Assembly (NCBI GenBank): GCA_020403425.1
Contig: JADBXR010000002.1
Coordinates: 806,001-870,000, forward strand
Reading direction: 5' to 3'
Source: Chitinophagaceae bacterium
GTDB taxonomy: Bacteria > Bacteroidota > Bacteroidia > Chitinophagales > Chitinophagaceae
DNA: 64,000 nt
How positions within the stretch are numbered: position 1 is the first letter of the stretch; each line of letters begins with the position of its first letter. This document shows, piece after piece, positions 27,996-37,300 of this stretch. The notes below the pieces were generated by a model. The model did not search any database. It saw only the letters and a list, made by a program, of their open reading frames with translations, and was not told the DNA's origin. The position numbers and the translations under genes were made by a program.

Positions 27996-29285
27996 ATGCA
28001 ATCACTGATCGGTCACATCAAACGTATTATCAACTGGATAGCCAATATCGGGATATCTGATTCTCTCAGCTTTTATGAACGCAAAAAAACACAACTGATC
28101 AACCTGGCCGTGGGACTGGGTATACCGCTCAATATTTATTTCGCTATCAAAAATTTCGCTGAACAAAGGGCCGAGCTGGGCATCATCAATGTCTGCCTCA
28201 TGACGGGTGCTTTTGCCATTCTGCTCATCAACAGTTATCAGAGATACCTGCTCGGCCGGAGCGTTCTCAGTTTTCTGGCAAGCATCCTGTTCTCTGTGAG
28301 TGCCATCCTATTCCGGAACGGAAGTGAATATTATCTGTTGTTGAATGTGGTCATTATCATCACTTTTTTTTCTGACAGGAGGTTCCTCATCAGTTTCACC
28401 ATTGGCAATCTTCTCCTGTTCATCGGTATCAAGATATTCCTGAATAGCACTTTTGTATTTGACCAGGTCCCTTTCAGCAGGGTCATGTTCAACATGACCT
28501 GGGCAGTAGGCATGATGGTGCTGGCTTTGCTTTTTTTCAAAAATGAACAGCTCTCCTATCAAAAGCAGGTAGAAGAAAAGAACCACGAACTGGAAAACAT
28601 GAATCAAACCAAAGAAAAACTGTTTTCCATCATCGCACATGATCTCCGTTCACCTATCGGACAGCTAAAATCCTCGCTGGAAATGGTGAATAAAAGATAT
28701 ATCACGCCCGAACAGTTCATAGAGGTGACCGATAAACTATCCATTCAGGTAGATCAGATATACGGTACCCTCGACAATCTGTTACGATGGAGTGTGAGCC
28801 AGTTCAAAGGGATCAAGGTAGTTCCGGAAAAAGTATCGCTGACCCATTTGATAGAACATCAGGCAGTTCAGTTCTTACAGCCCTCACTGGAACAAAAGAA
28901 TATACGACTGCATACCGAAGGCCTGCAGCAGCAGCAAGTATGGGCCGACCCAGACCACCTGACACTGATCTTCCGTAACCTCATCACCAATGCCATCAAA
29001 TACAGTTACCCAGATGGCACCATCACGATCCGCGCCTATCCCGACAATGACCAGGTGGCGGTAGAGATCAGGGACAATGGTATCGGTATGCCTGCCGGAG
29101 TAAGGGATTCCCTGTTCAGTCCCATGGTAATGGTCTCCAATACGGGAACCTCCAACGAGAAGGGTACGGGGTTGGGACTGAAGATCTGTAAGGAATTCAC
29201 TGAAAAGAACCAGGGAAGGATCTGGGTAGAGAGCGCTCCGGGCAAAGGGAGCAGTTTTTATGTATCCTTTCCCAAGGCCCAATAA
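27996..29285 (+). CDS. Membrane sensor histidine kinase
   Basis: The 429-residue protein has about six hydrophobic segments over residues 33-182, a short coiled coil, then a HisKA domain with phosphoacceptor His215 (FSIIAHDLRSPIG) and an HATPase domain with N box NLITNAIKYS, DNGIGM and GTGLGLKIC motifs. There is no PAS, HAMP or receiver domain. Sensing is probably by the membrane part. No response regulator is adjacent, so its partner is elsewhere. It faces rplY tail to tail across a shared terminator and interrupts the usual prs-rplY-pth order. The start chosen is the first ATG; the run before it has no consensus promoter box. Confidence 0.88.
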   Translation: MQSLIGHIKRIINWIANIGISDSLSFYERKKTQLINLAVGLGIPLNIYFAIKNFAEQRAELGIINVCLMTGAFAILLINSYQRYLLGRSVLSFLASILFSVSAILFRNGSEYYLLLNVVIIITFFSDRRFLISFTIGNLLLFIGIKIFLNSTFVFDQVPFSRVMFNMTWAVGMMVLALLFFKNEQLSYQKQVEEKNHELENMNQTKEKLFSIIAHDLRSPIGQLKSSLEMVNKRYITPEQFIEVTDKLSIQVDQIYGTLDNLLRWSVSQFKGIKVVPEKVSLTHLIEHQAVQFLQPSLEQKNIRLHTEGLQQQQVWADPDHLTLIFRNLITNAIKYSYPDGTITIRAYPDNDQVAVEIRDNGIGMPAGVRDSLFSPMVMVSNTGTSNEKGTGLGLKICKEFTEKNQGRIWVESAPGKGSSFYVSFPKAQ

Positions 29286-29313
29286 AAAACCCGGAATCAG
29301 ATCCGGGCTTTTT
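29284..29313. terminator. Bidirectional terminator between histidine kinase gene and rplY
   Basis: CCCGGA (29290-29295) and TCCGGG (29302-29307) flank a 6-base loop, with an A tract before and a T tract after the stem. It serves the plus-strand kinase gene ending at 29285 and can also stop minus-strand rplY transcripts ending at 29333. Confidence 0.75.
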
Positions 29314-29332
29314 AGGAAAGATATCTGGAAGA

Positions 29333-29923
29333 TTATTTCTTCTTCTCGTCTTTTGCTGCAGTAGCTTCTTCCTGTTTCAGCTGACGGGTCAACACCACAG
29401 ATGCGATAGGAATACGTGGAGAGTTGAGGATCTCGATACCGTCCACTTTCACGTCTTCCACACGGATGTTTCCGTTCAGGTCCAGGTTAGTGATATCCAC
29501 TTCGATGTTCTCCCTCAGGTCCTTTGGCAGCGCCTTGACTTTCAGGGCCTTGATCTTGGTGATCAGTTTACCACCACCTCGTACACCCACAGAAGTACCT
29601 GTGAATTTGATAGGCAGGGTGGCAACCACTTTCTTGTCATTTACCAGTTCCAGCAGATCCACGTGGATCAGGGAATCATTTACTTTGTCAAACTGCAGGT
29701 CTTTCAGAATGCATTTGTACTTTTTACCGTTTACCACTACTTCGGCCAACTGAAATTCACCAGTGTACACCAAAGGCTTGAAAGCCTTCGCAGAAGCGTA
29801 AAAATTAACCTCTTCGGCACCCCCGTAAATTACACCCGGCACATTTTCCTGAGAGCGAATCTGGCGGGCGGCTTTTTTGCCATGCTCGGTCCTCAGGTGA
29901 CCTTCGATTGTAATTGTTTTCAT
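29333..29923 (-). CDS. rplY: 50S ribosomal protein L25, long (Ctc/TL5) form
   Basis: The 196-residue protein has the N-terminal L25 5S-rRNA-binding domain (RTEHGKKAARQIRSQENVPGVIYGG) and the C-terminal beta domain of the Ctc/TL5 type (LPKDLRENIEVDITNLDLN, with PRIPIASVVL near the end). The last residues are a lysine-rich tail. It binds 5S rRNA in the central protuberance. A TACCTTTG promoter box lies 19 bases before the ATG. It follows prs on the same strand at 149 bases, which matches the conserved prs-rplY neighbourhood. Confidence 0.95.
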   Translation of the reverse strand: MKTITIEGHLRTEHGKKAARQIRSQENVPGVIYGGAEEVNFYASAKAFKPLVYTGEFQLAEVVVNGKKYKCILKDLQFDKVNDSLIHVDLLELVNDKKVVATLPIKFTGTSVGVRGGGKLITKIKALKVKALPKDLRENIEVDITNLDLNGNIRVEDVKVDGIEILNSPRIPIASVVLTRQLKQEEATAAKDEKKK

Positions 29924-29942
29924 AATTATATTTTTTGGACGG

Positions 29943-29950
29943 CAAAGGTA
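29943..29950 (-). promoter_or_regulatory. TAnnTTTG promoter box of rplY
   Basis: TACCTTTG on the minus strand, 19 bases upstream of the rplY ATG. A TTG lies 23 bases further upstream, at the long end of the permitted spacing, so the upstream element is weak. Confidence 0.5.
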
Positions 29951-30072
29951 GGGAAATCGAAATTAAGAACGGGCAATTCATCCTTAGTAATTAGGGGAGC
30001 CGGCACAAAAAAATAATTGCCCAATTGTTTAAAAATCAGGCAATTACTAATTATTAATAATTAATTATCAAT

Positions 30073-31029
30073 TTATTTGTCCCTGCCACGCAATTGAGAG
30101 TGGATGAACAGGCTGGTAATGCTCTTGTTCTCGTAGGCATTACGGATAGCGATAGCGAACAGGTCGGCCACCGAAATGGCTTTGATCTTGGCGCTTTCCT
30201 TACGCAGTGGAATGGTGTCGCAAACCACCAGTTCTTCCAGCACACTTTTCTCAATATTTTCATAGGCGTTCCCGCTCAGAACCGGGTGGGTGATCATGGC
30301 GCGAACACTGCGGGCCCCTTTTTCTTTCAGCAAACCAGCCGCTTTGGCAAGGGTACCGCCGGTATCACAGATATCGTCCACCAGTATGATATCCCTGTCG
30401 GTCACGTCACCGATGACCACCATGCTGGCGATCTCGTTGGCGCGCTTACGGTGTTTATCACAGATCACCATTTCGGCATTGAAATAACTGGCGATCTCGC
30501 GTACCCGGTTGGTACTGCCTACATCCGGTGCCGCAAAGGAAAGGTTGGGCAGTTTTAACTGCTGGATATACGGAATGAAGATAGCGGAACTATCCAGGTG
30601 GTCCACCGGCACATCAAAGAAACCCTGGATCTGCGGTGCGTGCAGGTCCATGGTGATCACCCTGTCAGCACCAGCCGACTCCAACAGTGTAGCGATCAGT
30701 TTGGCACCAATGGCAACACGGGGTTTGTCTTTCCTGTCCTGGCGCGCAAAACCATAATACGGTATCACGGCGATGATCTTGTAAGCGCTTGCTCTTTTGG
30801 CCGCATCAATCATCAACAACAGTTCCAGCAGGTTATCGGTGGGCGCATAGGTACTTTGTACCAGGAAAACATAGTCGCCACGGATACTCTCGAGGAAGAT
30901 GGGCTGAAATTCCCCGTCGCTGAATTTCTGGATGTTGATCTTACCGATGGGGGCGCCAAAACATTGGGCAATTTTTTCTGCCAGCTTCTGAGAACCAGTG
31001 CCGGAGAATATCTTAACGGATGGGTTCAT
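30073..31029 (-). CDS. prs: Ribose-phosphate pyrophosphokinase (PRPP synthetase)
   Basis: The enzyme makes PRPP from ribose 5-phosphate and ATP for nucleotide, His and Trp synthesis. The 318 residues contain the class I signatures: FSDGE near 37, the flexible loop PYYGFARQDRKDKPR, MDLHAPQIQGFF with the metal/ATP His, and the PRPP-binding DIILVDDICDTGGTL. Length and motif order are standard. It lies upstream of rplY on the same strand. The 130 bases between its stop and rplY are A/T-rich with loosely repeated AATTGCC and TAATTA words but no clear terminator. Confidence 0.96.
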   Translation of the reverse strand: MNPSVKIFSGTGSQKLAEKIAQCFGAPIGKINIQKFSDGEFQPIFLESIRGDYVFLVQSTYAPTDNLLELLLMIDAAKRASAYKIIAVIPYYGFARQDRKDKPRVAIGAKLIATLLESAGADRVITMDLHAPQIQGFFDVPVDHLDSSAIFIPYIQQLKLPNLSFAAPDVGSTNRVREIASYFNAEMVICDKHRKRANEIASMVVIGDVTDRDIILVDDICDTGGTLAKAAGLLKEKGARSVRAMITHPVLSGNAYENIEKSVLEELVVCDTIPLRKESAKIKAISVADLFAIAIRNAYENKSITSLFIHSQLRGRDK

Positions 31030-31104
31030 AATGTGTGGGGATGTGTCGCGAAGATAGAGATAAGGTTAAGAAATTGTAATTTGATTTTGCTATAAATTTT
31101 CCTT

Positions 31105-31794
31105 ATGAGCAAATTTTCTATCAAGGACTGGCCCGCTGATGACCAGCCCCGTAAAAAGCTGTTACTGCAGGGTGCAGGCGCACTCAGTGATTCAGAATTA
31201 CTCGCCATCCTGATCAATACCGGAACTAACAAAGATTCGGCCCTGGATGTGGCCAAAAACCTACTGTTCTCCGCAGAAAATAACCTAAGTGAACTGGCTG
31301 AATGGAGCGTTCAGGGTATGCTGAAAAAAAAGATCAGGGGCCTGGGTGAGGCCAAGGCCATCAGTATAGCGGCCGCCCTGGAACTGGGCATCCGCCGGAA
31401 TGCCTCGGGACGAAAAAAACAAAAGGTCACCAAAAGCGCAGATATCGCCGAATTCCTTCGGGCCTCACTGGAGCACCGGCAAAAAGAAGTATTCGTAGTG
31501 GTATTCCTCAACCGGGCCAATACCATCATCCATCAGGAACTGATCAGCGAGGGCGGACTCACCGGCACCGTGGCCGATCCCCGCGTGATCCTGAAAAAAG
31601 CCCTGGAACACAATGCCACCGCCATCATACTCTGCCACAACCACCCCAGCGGCAACCTCCGCCCCAGTCATGCAGACGAGCTCATCACCCAAAAAATAAA
31701 GCAGGCCGCCAGCCTGCTCGATATCCTGCTCATGGACCATATCATTGTTGGAAATGAGGGGTATTTCAGTTTTGCAGATGAGGGAATGTTGTAG
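31105..31794 (+). CDS. radC: DNA repair-family protein RadC (JAB/MPN-type)
   Basis: The 229-residue protein has an N-terminal helix-hairpin-helix-like region (about 20-95) and a C-terminal JAB/MPN metalloprotease-like domain. The metal motif is complete: His178-x-His180-Pro-Ser-Gly, Ser188 and Asp191 (HNHPSGNLRPSHAD). Despite the name, its role in repair is disputed and no enzymatic activity is firmly established. It is divergent from prs with 75 bases between starts. Directly after its stop begins the left word-repeat arm that flanks the four-helix-bundle gene. Confidence 0.92.
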   Translation: MSKFSIKDWPADDQPRKKLLLQGAGALSDSELLAILINTGTNKDSALDVAKNLLFSAENNLSELAEWSVQGMLKKKIRGLGEAKAISIAAALELGIRRNASGRKKQKVTKSADIAEFLRASLEHRQKEVFVVVFLNRANTIIHQELISEGGLTGTVADPRVILKKALEHNATAIILCHNHPSGNLRPSHADELITQKIKQAASLLDILLMDHIIVGNEGYFSFADEGML

Positions 31795-31798
31795 GGGG

Positions 31799-31890
31799 CT
31801 GGGTTCTGGGGTTTTTGATGCTGGACACTGGATACTAGATACTGGATACTGGATACTGGATATTATATGTTGGATGCTGGGTGGGATTGG
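31799..31890. repeat. Left inverted word-repeat arm beside the four-helix-bundle gene
   Basis: The stretch starts 4 bases after the radC stop and is made of reiterated TGGATACTGG/TGGATGCTGG-type words, with at least five tandem GGATACT-like units around 31827-31862. Its core CTGGATACTGGATACTGGAT is complementary to a segment of the arm at 32288-32354, so the two arms can pair around the gene between them. Confidence 0.8.
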
Positions 31891-31912
31891 ATGATTATTA
31901 AATTGATATTTT

Positions 31913-32287
31913 ATGAGTTATAAGAAACTTGAAATATGGAATTTGTCCAGGGAGATAGTAGTTGAGATCCATGAGATGAGTTTACAACTGCCAAAATTTG
32001 AGTTATTTGAAGAAGGTGCACAGATAAGAAGATCATCTAAAGCAGTAAAAGCATGTATAGTGGAAGGCTATGGCAGGAGGATGTATAAGCAGGATTGGAT
32101 AAAATTCCTGATATATGCAATATCGTCAAATGATGAAACTATGGATCATCTGGAAAATATATGGGAAACAAAATCGCTAACAGACGAAAAACGATACCAT
32201 GCCCTTCACCAAAAAATCGAACAACTGGGCAAGATGCTCAATCGATTTATTCAATCCGTCCAAAAACACCATGAATCCCCCAAATAA
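31913..32287 (+). CDS. Four-helix-bundle protein, 23S rRNA intervening-sequence (S23) family
   Basis: The 124-residue, all-helical protein has the TIGR02436-type opening [20 protein letters not shown] and the helix-2 motif [17 protein letters not shown], which matches the usual RSAxSIxxNIAEG pattern with changes. Proteins of this family are encoded inside intervening sequences of some 23S rRNA genes and are structurally related to the Avd accessory protein of diversity-generating retroelements. No rRNA or reverse transcriptase is near. The gene lies alone between two inverted arrays of the same short words, with only 22 bases between left arm and ATG and none between stop and right arm. Its function is unknown. 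Confidence 0.85.
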   Translation: MSYKKLEIWNLSREIVVEIHEMSLQLPKFELFEEGAQIRRSSKAVKACIVEGYGRRMYKQDWIKFLIYAISSNDETMDHLENIWETKSLTDEKRYHALHQKIEQLGKMLNRFIQSVQKHHESPK

Positions 32288-32354
32288 CCAGCTCCCCAGT
32301 ATCCAGCCCCCAGCATCCAGCATCCAGCATCCAGTATCCAGTATCCAGCTCTCC
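32288..32354. repeat. Right inverted word-repeat arm beside the four-helix-bundle gene
   Basis: Immediately after the TAA at 32285-32287 comes a run of CCAGCATCCAG and CCAGTATCCAG words, the reverse complement of the left arm's words. It stops 3 bases before the stop codon of the opposing DUF3467 gene. Together the arms enclose an element of about 555 bases (31799-32354). Confidence 0.8.
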
Positions 32355-32357
32355 CCC

Positions 32358-32663
32358 CTACGCCTGCGCCGTAGGCCCGCCAAAATTCATCGGGATCTCA
32401 ATATGCTCAAGGTCCTTGATCGGGCCATTGGCGGCTTCATAGCGTTCAATATTCTCTTCCAGGGCACGCATGAAACGTTTGGCATGCATGGGTGTAAAGA
32501 TGATCCTTGATTTCACCTTGCTTTTGGGCGTGCCGGGCATCACATTCACAAAATCGATCACAAATTCAGCATTGCTGTGTGTAATGATGGCCAGGTTGGC
32601 ATAACTGCCTTCAGCTACTTCTTCACTGATCTCTATGTTCAACTGTGCGGGTTGCTGTTCCAT
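32358..32663 (-). CDS. DUF3467 family protein
   Basis: The 101-residue protein matches the DUF3467 pattern, a small domain common in Bacteroidota: NIEISEEVAEGSYANLAIITHSNAEFVIDF, then PGTPKSKVKSRIIFTPMHAKRF and a final RYEAANGPI. The ATG at 32663 was chosen because the longer frame (to 32744) runs back into the susD terminator. No function is known. The start is close to the susD terminator on the same strand, so it is probably transcribed separately. Confidence 0.85.
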   Translation of the reverse strand: MEQQPAQLNIEISEEVAEGSYANLAIITHSNAEFVIDFVNVMPGTPKSKVKSRIIFTPMHAKRFMRALEENIERYEAANGPIKDLEHIEIPMNFGGPTAQA

Positions 32664-32721
32664 ATGGTTTGTTTGCCACAAATGTAGGCAAAGCCACCGG
32701 TAATCAGGCAGGTAGCAAAAC

Positions 32722-32753
32722 AAAGCGGGTTGACATATTGTCAACCCGCTTTT
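32722..32753. terminator. Strong bidirectional terminator after susD
   Basis: GCGGGTTGACA (32725-32735) and its exact complement (32739-32749) flank a 3-base loop, with an A run before and a T run after. The perfect 11-bp stem lies 29 bases beyond the susD-like stop (32778). Confidence 0.88.
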
Positions 32754-32777
32754 ATTCAGATGATCCGAAAATGTCGA

Positions 32778-34298
32778 TTAATCAACATCCCAGAACAGTC
32801 TTGTTTTGAATACATCGATCCCGGTTGGAACGTTGGTGTTAGAACCAGATTCGGTGTTAGGATAGAAGAAACGCAGTGGTCTGTCTGCAGTAGATACACC
32901 TGGAGATTGTGGTGTAACCGGCAGGTTAGACTTCCTGTATTCTGTCCATGCTTCCAGACCGCTGAAGTTAACCAGCGCGATCCATTTCTGAATAGCAATG
33001 GCTCTTAACTTGTCAGGAGAAGCACTCCAGTCTGCATCAGCGATACCGCTGGTAAGCAGCGTAGTGGCTTTTGTTGCTGCGTCGTCAACTCCGAGAACAC
33101 GGAATGATTGTTTAACACCCTCTTCGTAGTATGACTGAGCAGTTCCTGGCAAAGTAACAGCAGGAAAACGCTGTTTGGCCTCAGCCAATGCGAACTGTAC
33201 CTCAGCAACGGTCATCAATACAACAGGTTTGTTGTACTGTCCTTTTACGATCAGGCTTGGTCCGACATAAGAGCTGGAAGGAGCGGTATAACCGGAAGCG
33301 ATACCAAAAGGTACACCTACATAGTTTGAAACCACTTCAGCAGCAGTACTTACACCAGGAGTAGCGCCACTCTCACCACCTTTGGCATAAGCGATACGCT
33401 TCAGGCGGAAAGTATCATTGGCAGCGATCAGCTGGTCGAACAGGAACTTGGTTGGACGTGGGTAGCGACCCAGAGAACGGGTAGCACCGTTGGCGTCGTA
33501 ACCCCATCTGTCGTAGATCGGATTCAGCTTACCGGCTGTTGCGATATAGAATGCGGCACCACCTACACCTACTTCCTCAGTAATGAAACCGCTACCTTCT
33601 GTAACGATCTTATTGATCTCAGTGGTGATGTAAGCGTCGCGTCCTGTAACACGCGACTGGTGCATCAGGATACGCAGTTTCAGTGAATTGGCGAATTTAA
33701 CCCACTTGGTGGTATTACCGCCAAAGATGATATCCGCACCGGCATACGCACTGGCAAAAGGATTCGCTTTCAGATCAACGATCGCAGCATCCAGTGAAGT
33801 GATCAGCGCTTCGTAAACGGTCTTCTGGTTGTCGAACTTAGGAGCCAGGGCAGCTACTCCCTTCAGAGCGTCTGTATAAGGCAGGTCACCATACATATCG
33901 ATCAGCGCCTGGAATACATAGGCTTTCATCACGTTCGCAGGTCCTTTGAAGTATTTCTGACCATTGGCATCAGCATTGTTCAGCACGTACTGATAGTCCT
34001 GCAGGTTGTCATACAGACCATCCCAATAGTTGAAATCGCCATTGGTGAACTGGTAGTTAAAGGTAGTTGTGCTCAGGATATATGAGCTGGACTGTGTCCA
34101 TTGACCAGACCAGTAAGATCCGATCTCGTTAGGACTCACCATACTGTTGGCGGTCGTGCTCAACGCATTCGTTAACACGAAGGCCGGGGTGGCAGTTGGC
34201 AAGCTGTTAGGGTTCGTGTTGATATCCAGGAAGGACTTCTTACATCCTGTCATCAACAACGCACCTAAGGCCAGGGTATATATTGATTTAAATTTCAT
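32778..34298 (-). CDS. SusD/RagB-family nutrient-binding outer-membrane lipoprotein (SusD-like 2)
   Basis: The 506-residue protein has a lipoprotein signal with Cys19 (LLMTGC) and the typical start KKSFLDINTNPNS of the SusD-like_2 (PF12771) group. Helical TPR-like repeats form the body, including AYVFQALIDMYGDLPYTDA. It should sit on the cell surface as the lid of the SusC-like transporter encoded just upstream (29-base gap). No glycoside hydrolase, peptidase or regulator is adjacent, so the imported nutrient cannot be guessed; SusD-like_2 members are often found in peptide or non-glycan loci. Confidence 0.93.
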   Translation of the reverse strand: MKFKSIYTLALGALLMTGCKKSFLDINTNPNSLPTATPAFVLTNALSTTANSMVSPNEIGSYWSGQWTQSSSYILSTTTFNYQFTNGDFNYWDGLYDNLQDYQYVLNNADANGQKYFKGPANVMKAYVFQALIDMYGDLPYTDALKGVAALAPKFDNQKTVYEALITSLDAAIVDLKANPFASAYAGADIIFGGNTTKWVKFANSLKLRILMHQSRVTGRDAYITTEINKIVTEGSGFITEEVGVGGAAFYIATAGKLNPIYDRWGYDANGATRSLGRYPRPTKFLFDQLIAANDTFRLKRIAYAKGGESGATPGVSTAAEVVSNYVGVPFGIASGYTAPSSSYVGPSLIVKGQYNKPVVLMTVAEVQFALAEAKQRFPAVTLPGTAQSYYEEGVKQSFRVLGVDDAATKATTLLTSGIADADWSASPDKLRAIAIQKWIALVNFSGLEAWTEYRKSNLPVTPQSPGVSTADRPLRFFYPNTESGSNTNVPTGIDVFKTRLFWDVD

Positions 34299-34327
34299 AA
34301 TTCAAAATTTTAAGGTGTTGTGTGATC

Positions 34328-37300
34328 TTAGAATGTCAGGTTTAAGTTGATACCATACTGTCTAACAGGAGGTGTCTGACCGGTACTGTTCAAACCGATA
34401 CCGTTACCTGTTGTTCTGCTGAACTCTGGATCTGTAAAGTAGTTAGACTTGTCTTTGATAGTGAACAGGTTCCTTCCGTATACAGATACACTTGCACCAG
34501 AGAACACTTTGGTCTTAGCGATCAGAGAAGCCGGTACATTCCAGGCGAGGTTAACATCCCTTAACTTGATGAACCATCCTGGTGTTACGAAGTTCTCAGA
34601 GATCAGACGGTAGTTATCTACCCACAGACCATACTCAGCTTCACGAACATTCAGGTTGTTGTCAACGAGTTTGCCACTGGCATCGATATAAGCAGCATTT
34701 TCAAATACGTGCGGAACACGGTTAGAGGTCCATCCACCTGAACCGGTAAAGGTCATTTGTCTACCTAAGTCAGAGAAGATCTTGTTACCACCACGATATT
34801 CAAAGTTGAAGGCGAAGGAGAATGACTTATATGACAGTCTTGAACCCAGACCCATGATATGGCGGGGCAGGGTACCACCTCTTTCCACCAGGGCAGTGTT
34901 ACGGATCGGGTAACCGCTTGCGCTGTTCACCAGTCTTCTGCCTGAACCATCAGCTGCATAAGTGTAACCATCTGATTTCAACACAGGGAAACGGCTTCCC
35001 TTGATTACGTTGGTATTAGCATAGCTATAACCATCAGCCAACTGGAACTGGTCTACACCAGGATACAGGTCGATAACTTTGTTGTCGTTGTAAGAGTAAC
35101 GCAGGTTGAAATCCCATTTCAGTGCACGGGCACGCAGGATCTGGATCTTCAGGTCAGCCTCATAACCCCAGTTCTTAGATTCACCCACATTGATCAGCAG
35201 ATTAGAGAAACCGGTTGTGTTAGGAACCTTAACAGTGATCACCTGGCCTTTGGAGGTCTGCGTATAGGCAGTTACATCCAGGTTAACGCGGTTGTTGAAC
35301 AACTGTAACTCAGCACCAGCTTCGTAAGAAGTTACGAACTCAGGTTTCAGGTTAGCGTCAGGTAAAGTGTTACCCACGGTCAGACCCACGATGTTTCCGT
35401 AAGGGAAACCACCACCGTTAGGATAGGTCAGGTCCAGACCATATAAAGGCAGGTTATCGTTACCGTTCCTGTTCACGTTCAAACGAACTTTCGCATAGTT
35501 CAGGGTATTGCTCTTCAGAGAAGGCAACGCATCTGTTGCGATGAATGACAGGGCCACACCATAGTAAGGATAAGACCAGGTATTGGTAGGCCTGTTAGGT
35601 TTGAAGAAACGGGAAGTGGCATCGTAACGGAAAGTACCGTTCAGGATCAACCAGTCCTTGTAACCGGTGGTAAGGTCGGCATAGTAACCGTACTTACGCT
35701 CCAGGGTATTTGATTCACCTCCAGTCAATTCACCTTGTCTGTTCGATACGTTGTATACATCAGGTACCACAATTGAGCTGGAACCTACACTGACAAATTT
35801 GGTCTTACGCTGGTACAAGCTGTAACCGAGGATCAGTTTGTTGGAGAATTGACCGAGGTCTTTCTTGAACTGTAACTGGAACTCGTTGTTGATCACATTC
35901 TCTGTATTAGAGTAATCGTTTACACTACCCAGGATATTGGCACTTGCCCTGTCGATACCATCGTAGTCATTGGCATAATCCCATGGAGCCGGAACATACG
36001 CGCTGTTCTTGGCCCAGTCTGTGTAGAGGAATTGTCCAACTGTGTTCTTACCAGTGCGGATATTGTTCATCACACCGATCTTGTTAGATACGGTCAGCCA
36101 GGAGAAGGCTCTGTAGTTCAGGTCCAGGTTACCCTGGATGTTCGCGTCGTTGTAACGCTGACGGTTGTTATCCTTATTGAAGTAAGGGTTATTGTAGTAG
36201 TCATCGTAGAAACCGTTCGGATTGGCAAACTTGTTGTTTCTCCAGTCACGCATTTCATTGATAGGGATATGCGCCGCCACGTTGATCAGGTCAAAGTAGA
36301 AGTCAGAATTGGTCCTGTCGTAGTTGGCCTGTACATAAGAAGCATTGAAACCAACACTCAGTTTACCATATTCCCTGGTAGCGCCCAGTCTTACACCGGT
36401 ACGCTCGCTCTTGTCCAAAGGAACGATACCGTTGATCTTGTTGTTCTCTACAGACATGTAGAAAGTACCGTTATCATCACCACCCTGGAAGCTAACCTGG
36501 TTATTGGTGGATAAACCGATATCGAAGGCTTTTCTGCGGGCATTGGCTACCGGAGCATATGGAATGATGAACTTGCTGCCATCTTCCAGCACACGACCGG
36601 TGATCCTGTCCTTTCCATCATATGGATCACCATACTGCTGGTTCTCAAAAGGACGCCAGTTGTCTTTCATACGATCCAGGTAGTTGGGTTTCCAACTGGC
36701 GCTTCCGAATGAAGCCGCGTAGTGAGAACCATTACCGTATTGATCCTGGAACCAGGGCAGGAAACTGATCTGCTCCAGGTTGGTGGTATTGGAATAAGAC
36801 ACTTTCAATTTACCCTTTGCACCTTTTTTGGTGGTGATCACGATCGCACCGTTGATACCGGCAGAACCATACAGGGTTGCAGCCTGGCCACCTTTCAGGA
36901 TAGATACGTTCTCAATATCATTAGGGTTGATCAATGCCAGCGTTGTAGAAGTGGTCTGCATACCATCTATCACCACCAGGGCCTCGTTATTACCGGTCAG
37001 AGAACGGTAACCACGTAATACCACTTTTACGGAAGGGTCAACACTGTTGTTCACGTTATAAACGGCCAGACCGGAAACTTTACCGGATAATGCCTGGGCC
37101 AGCTGAGGAGAACGACCTACGGTGATCTCTTCGTTGGATACCCTTGCATAAGAGTAACCGATCTCCTTGCTTTTCTTACGGATACCCTGGGCGGTAACCA
37201 CCACGTTCTCCAGTTCATTCACTGTTTTAGACAGTGTGATGTTGAGAACGGAAGATTTACCAACCTTTTGCTCAACCTCGTTAAAACCAACAGCGGAGAA

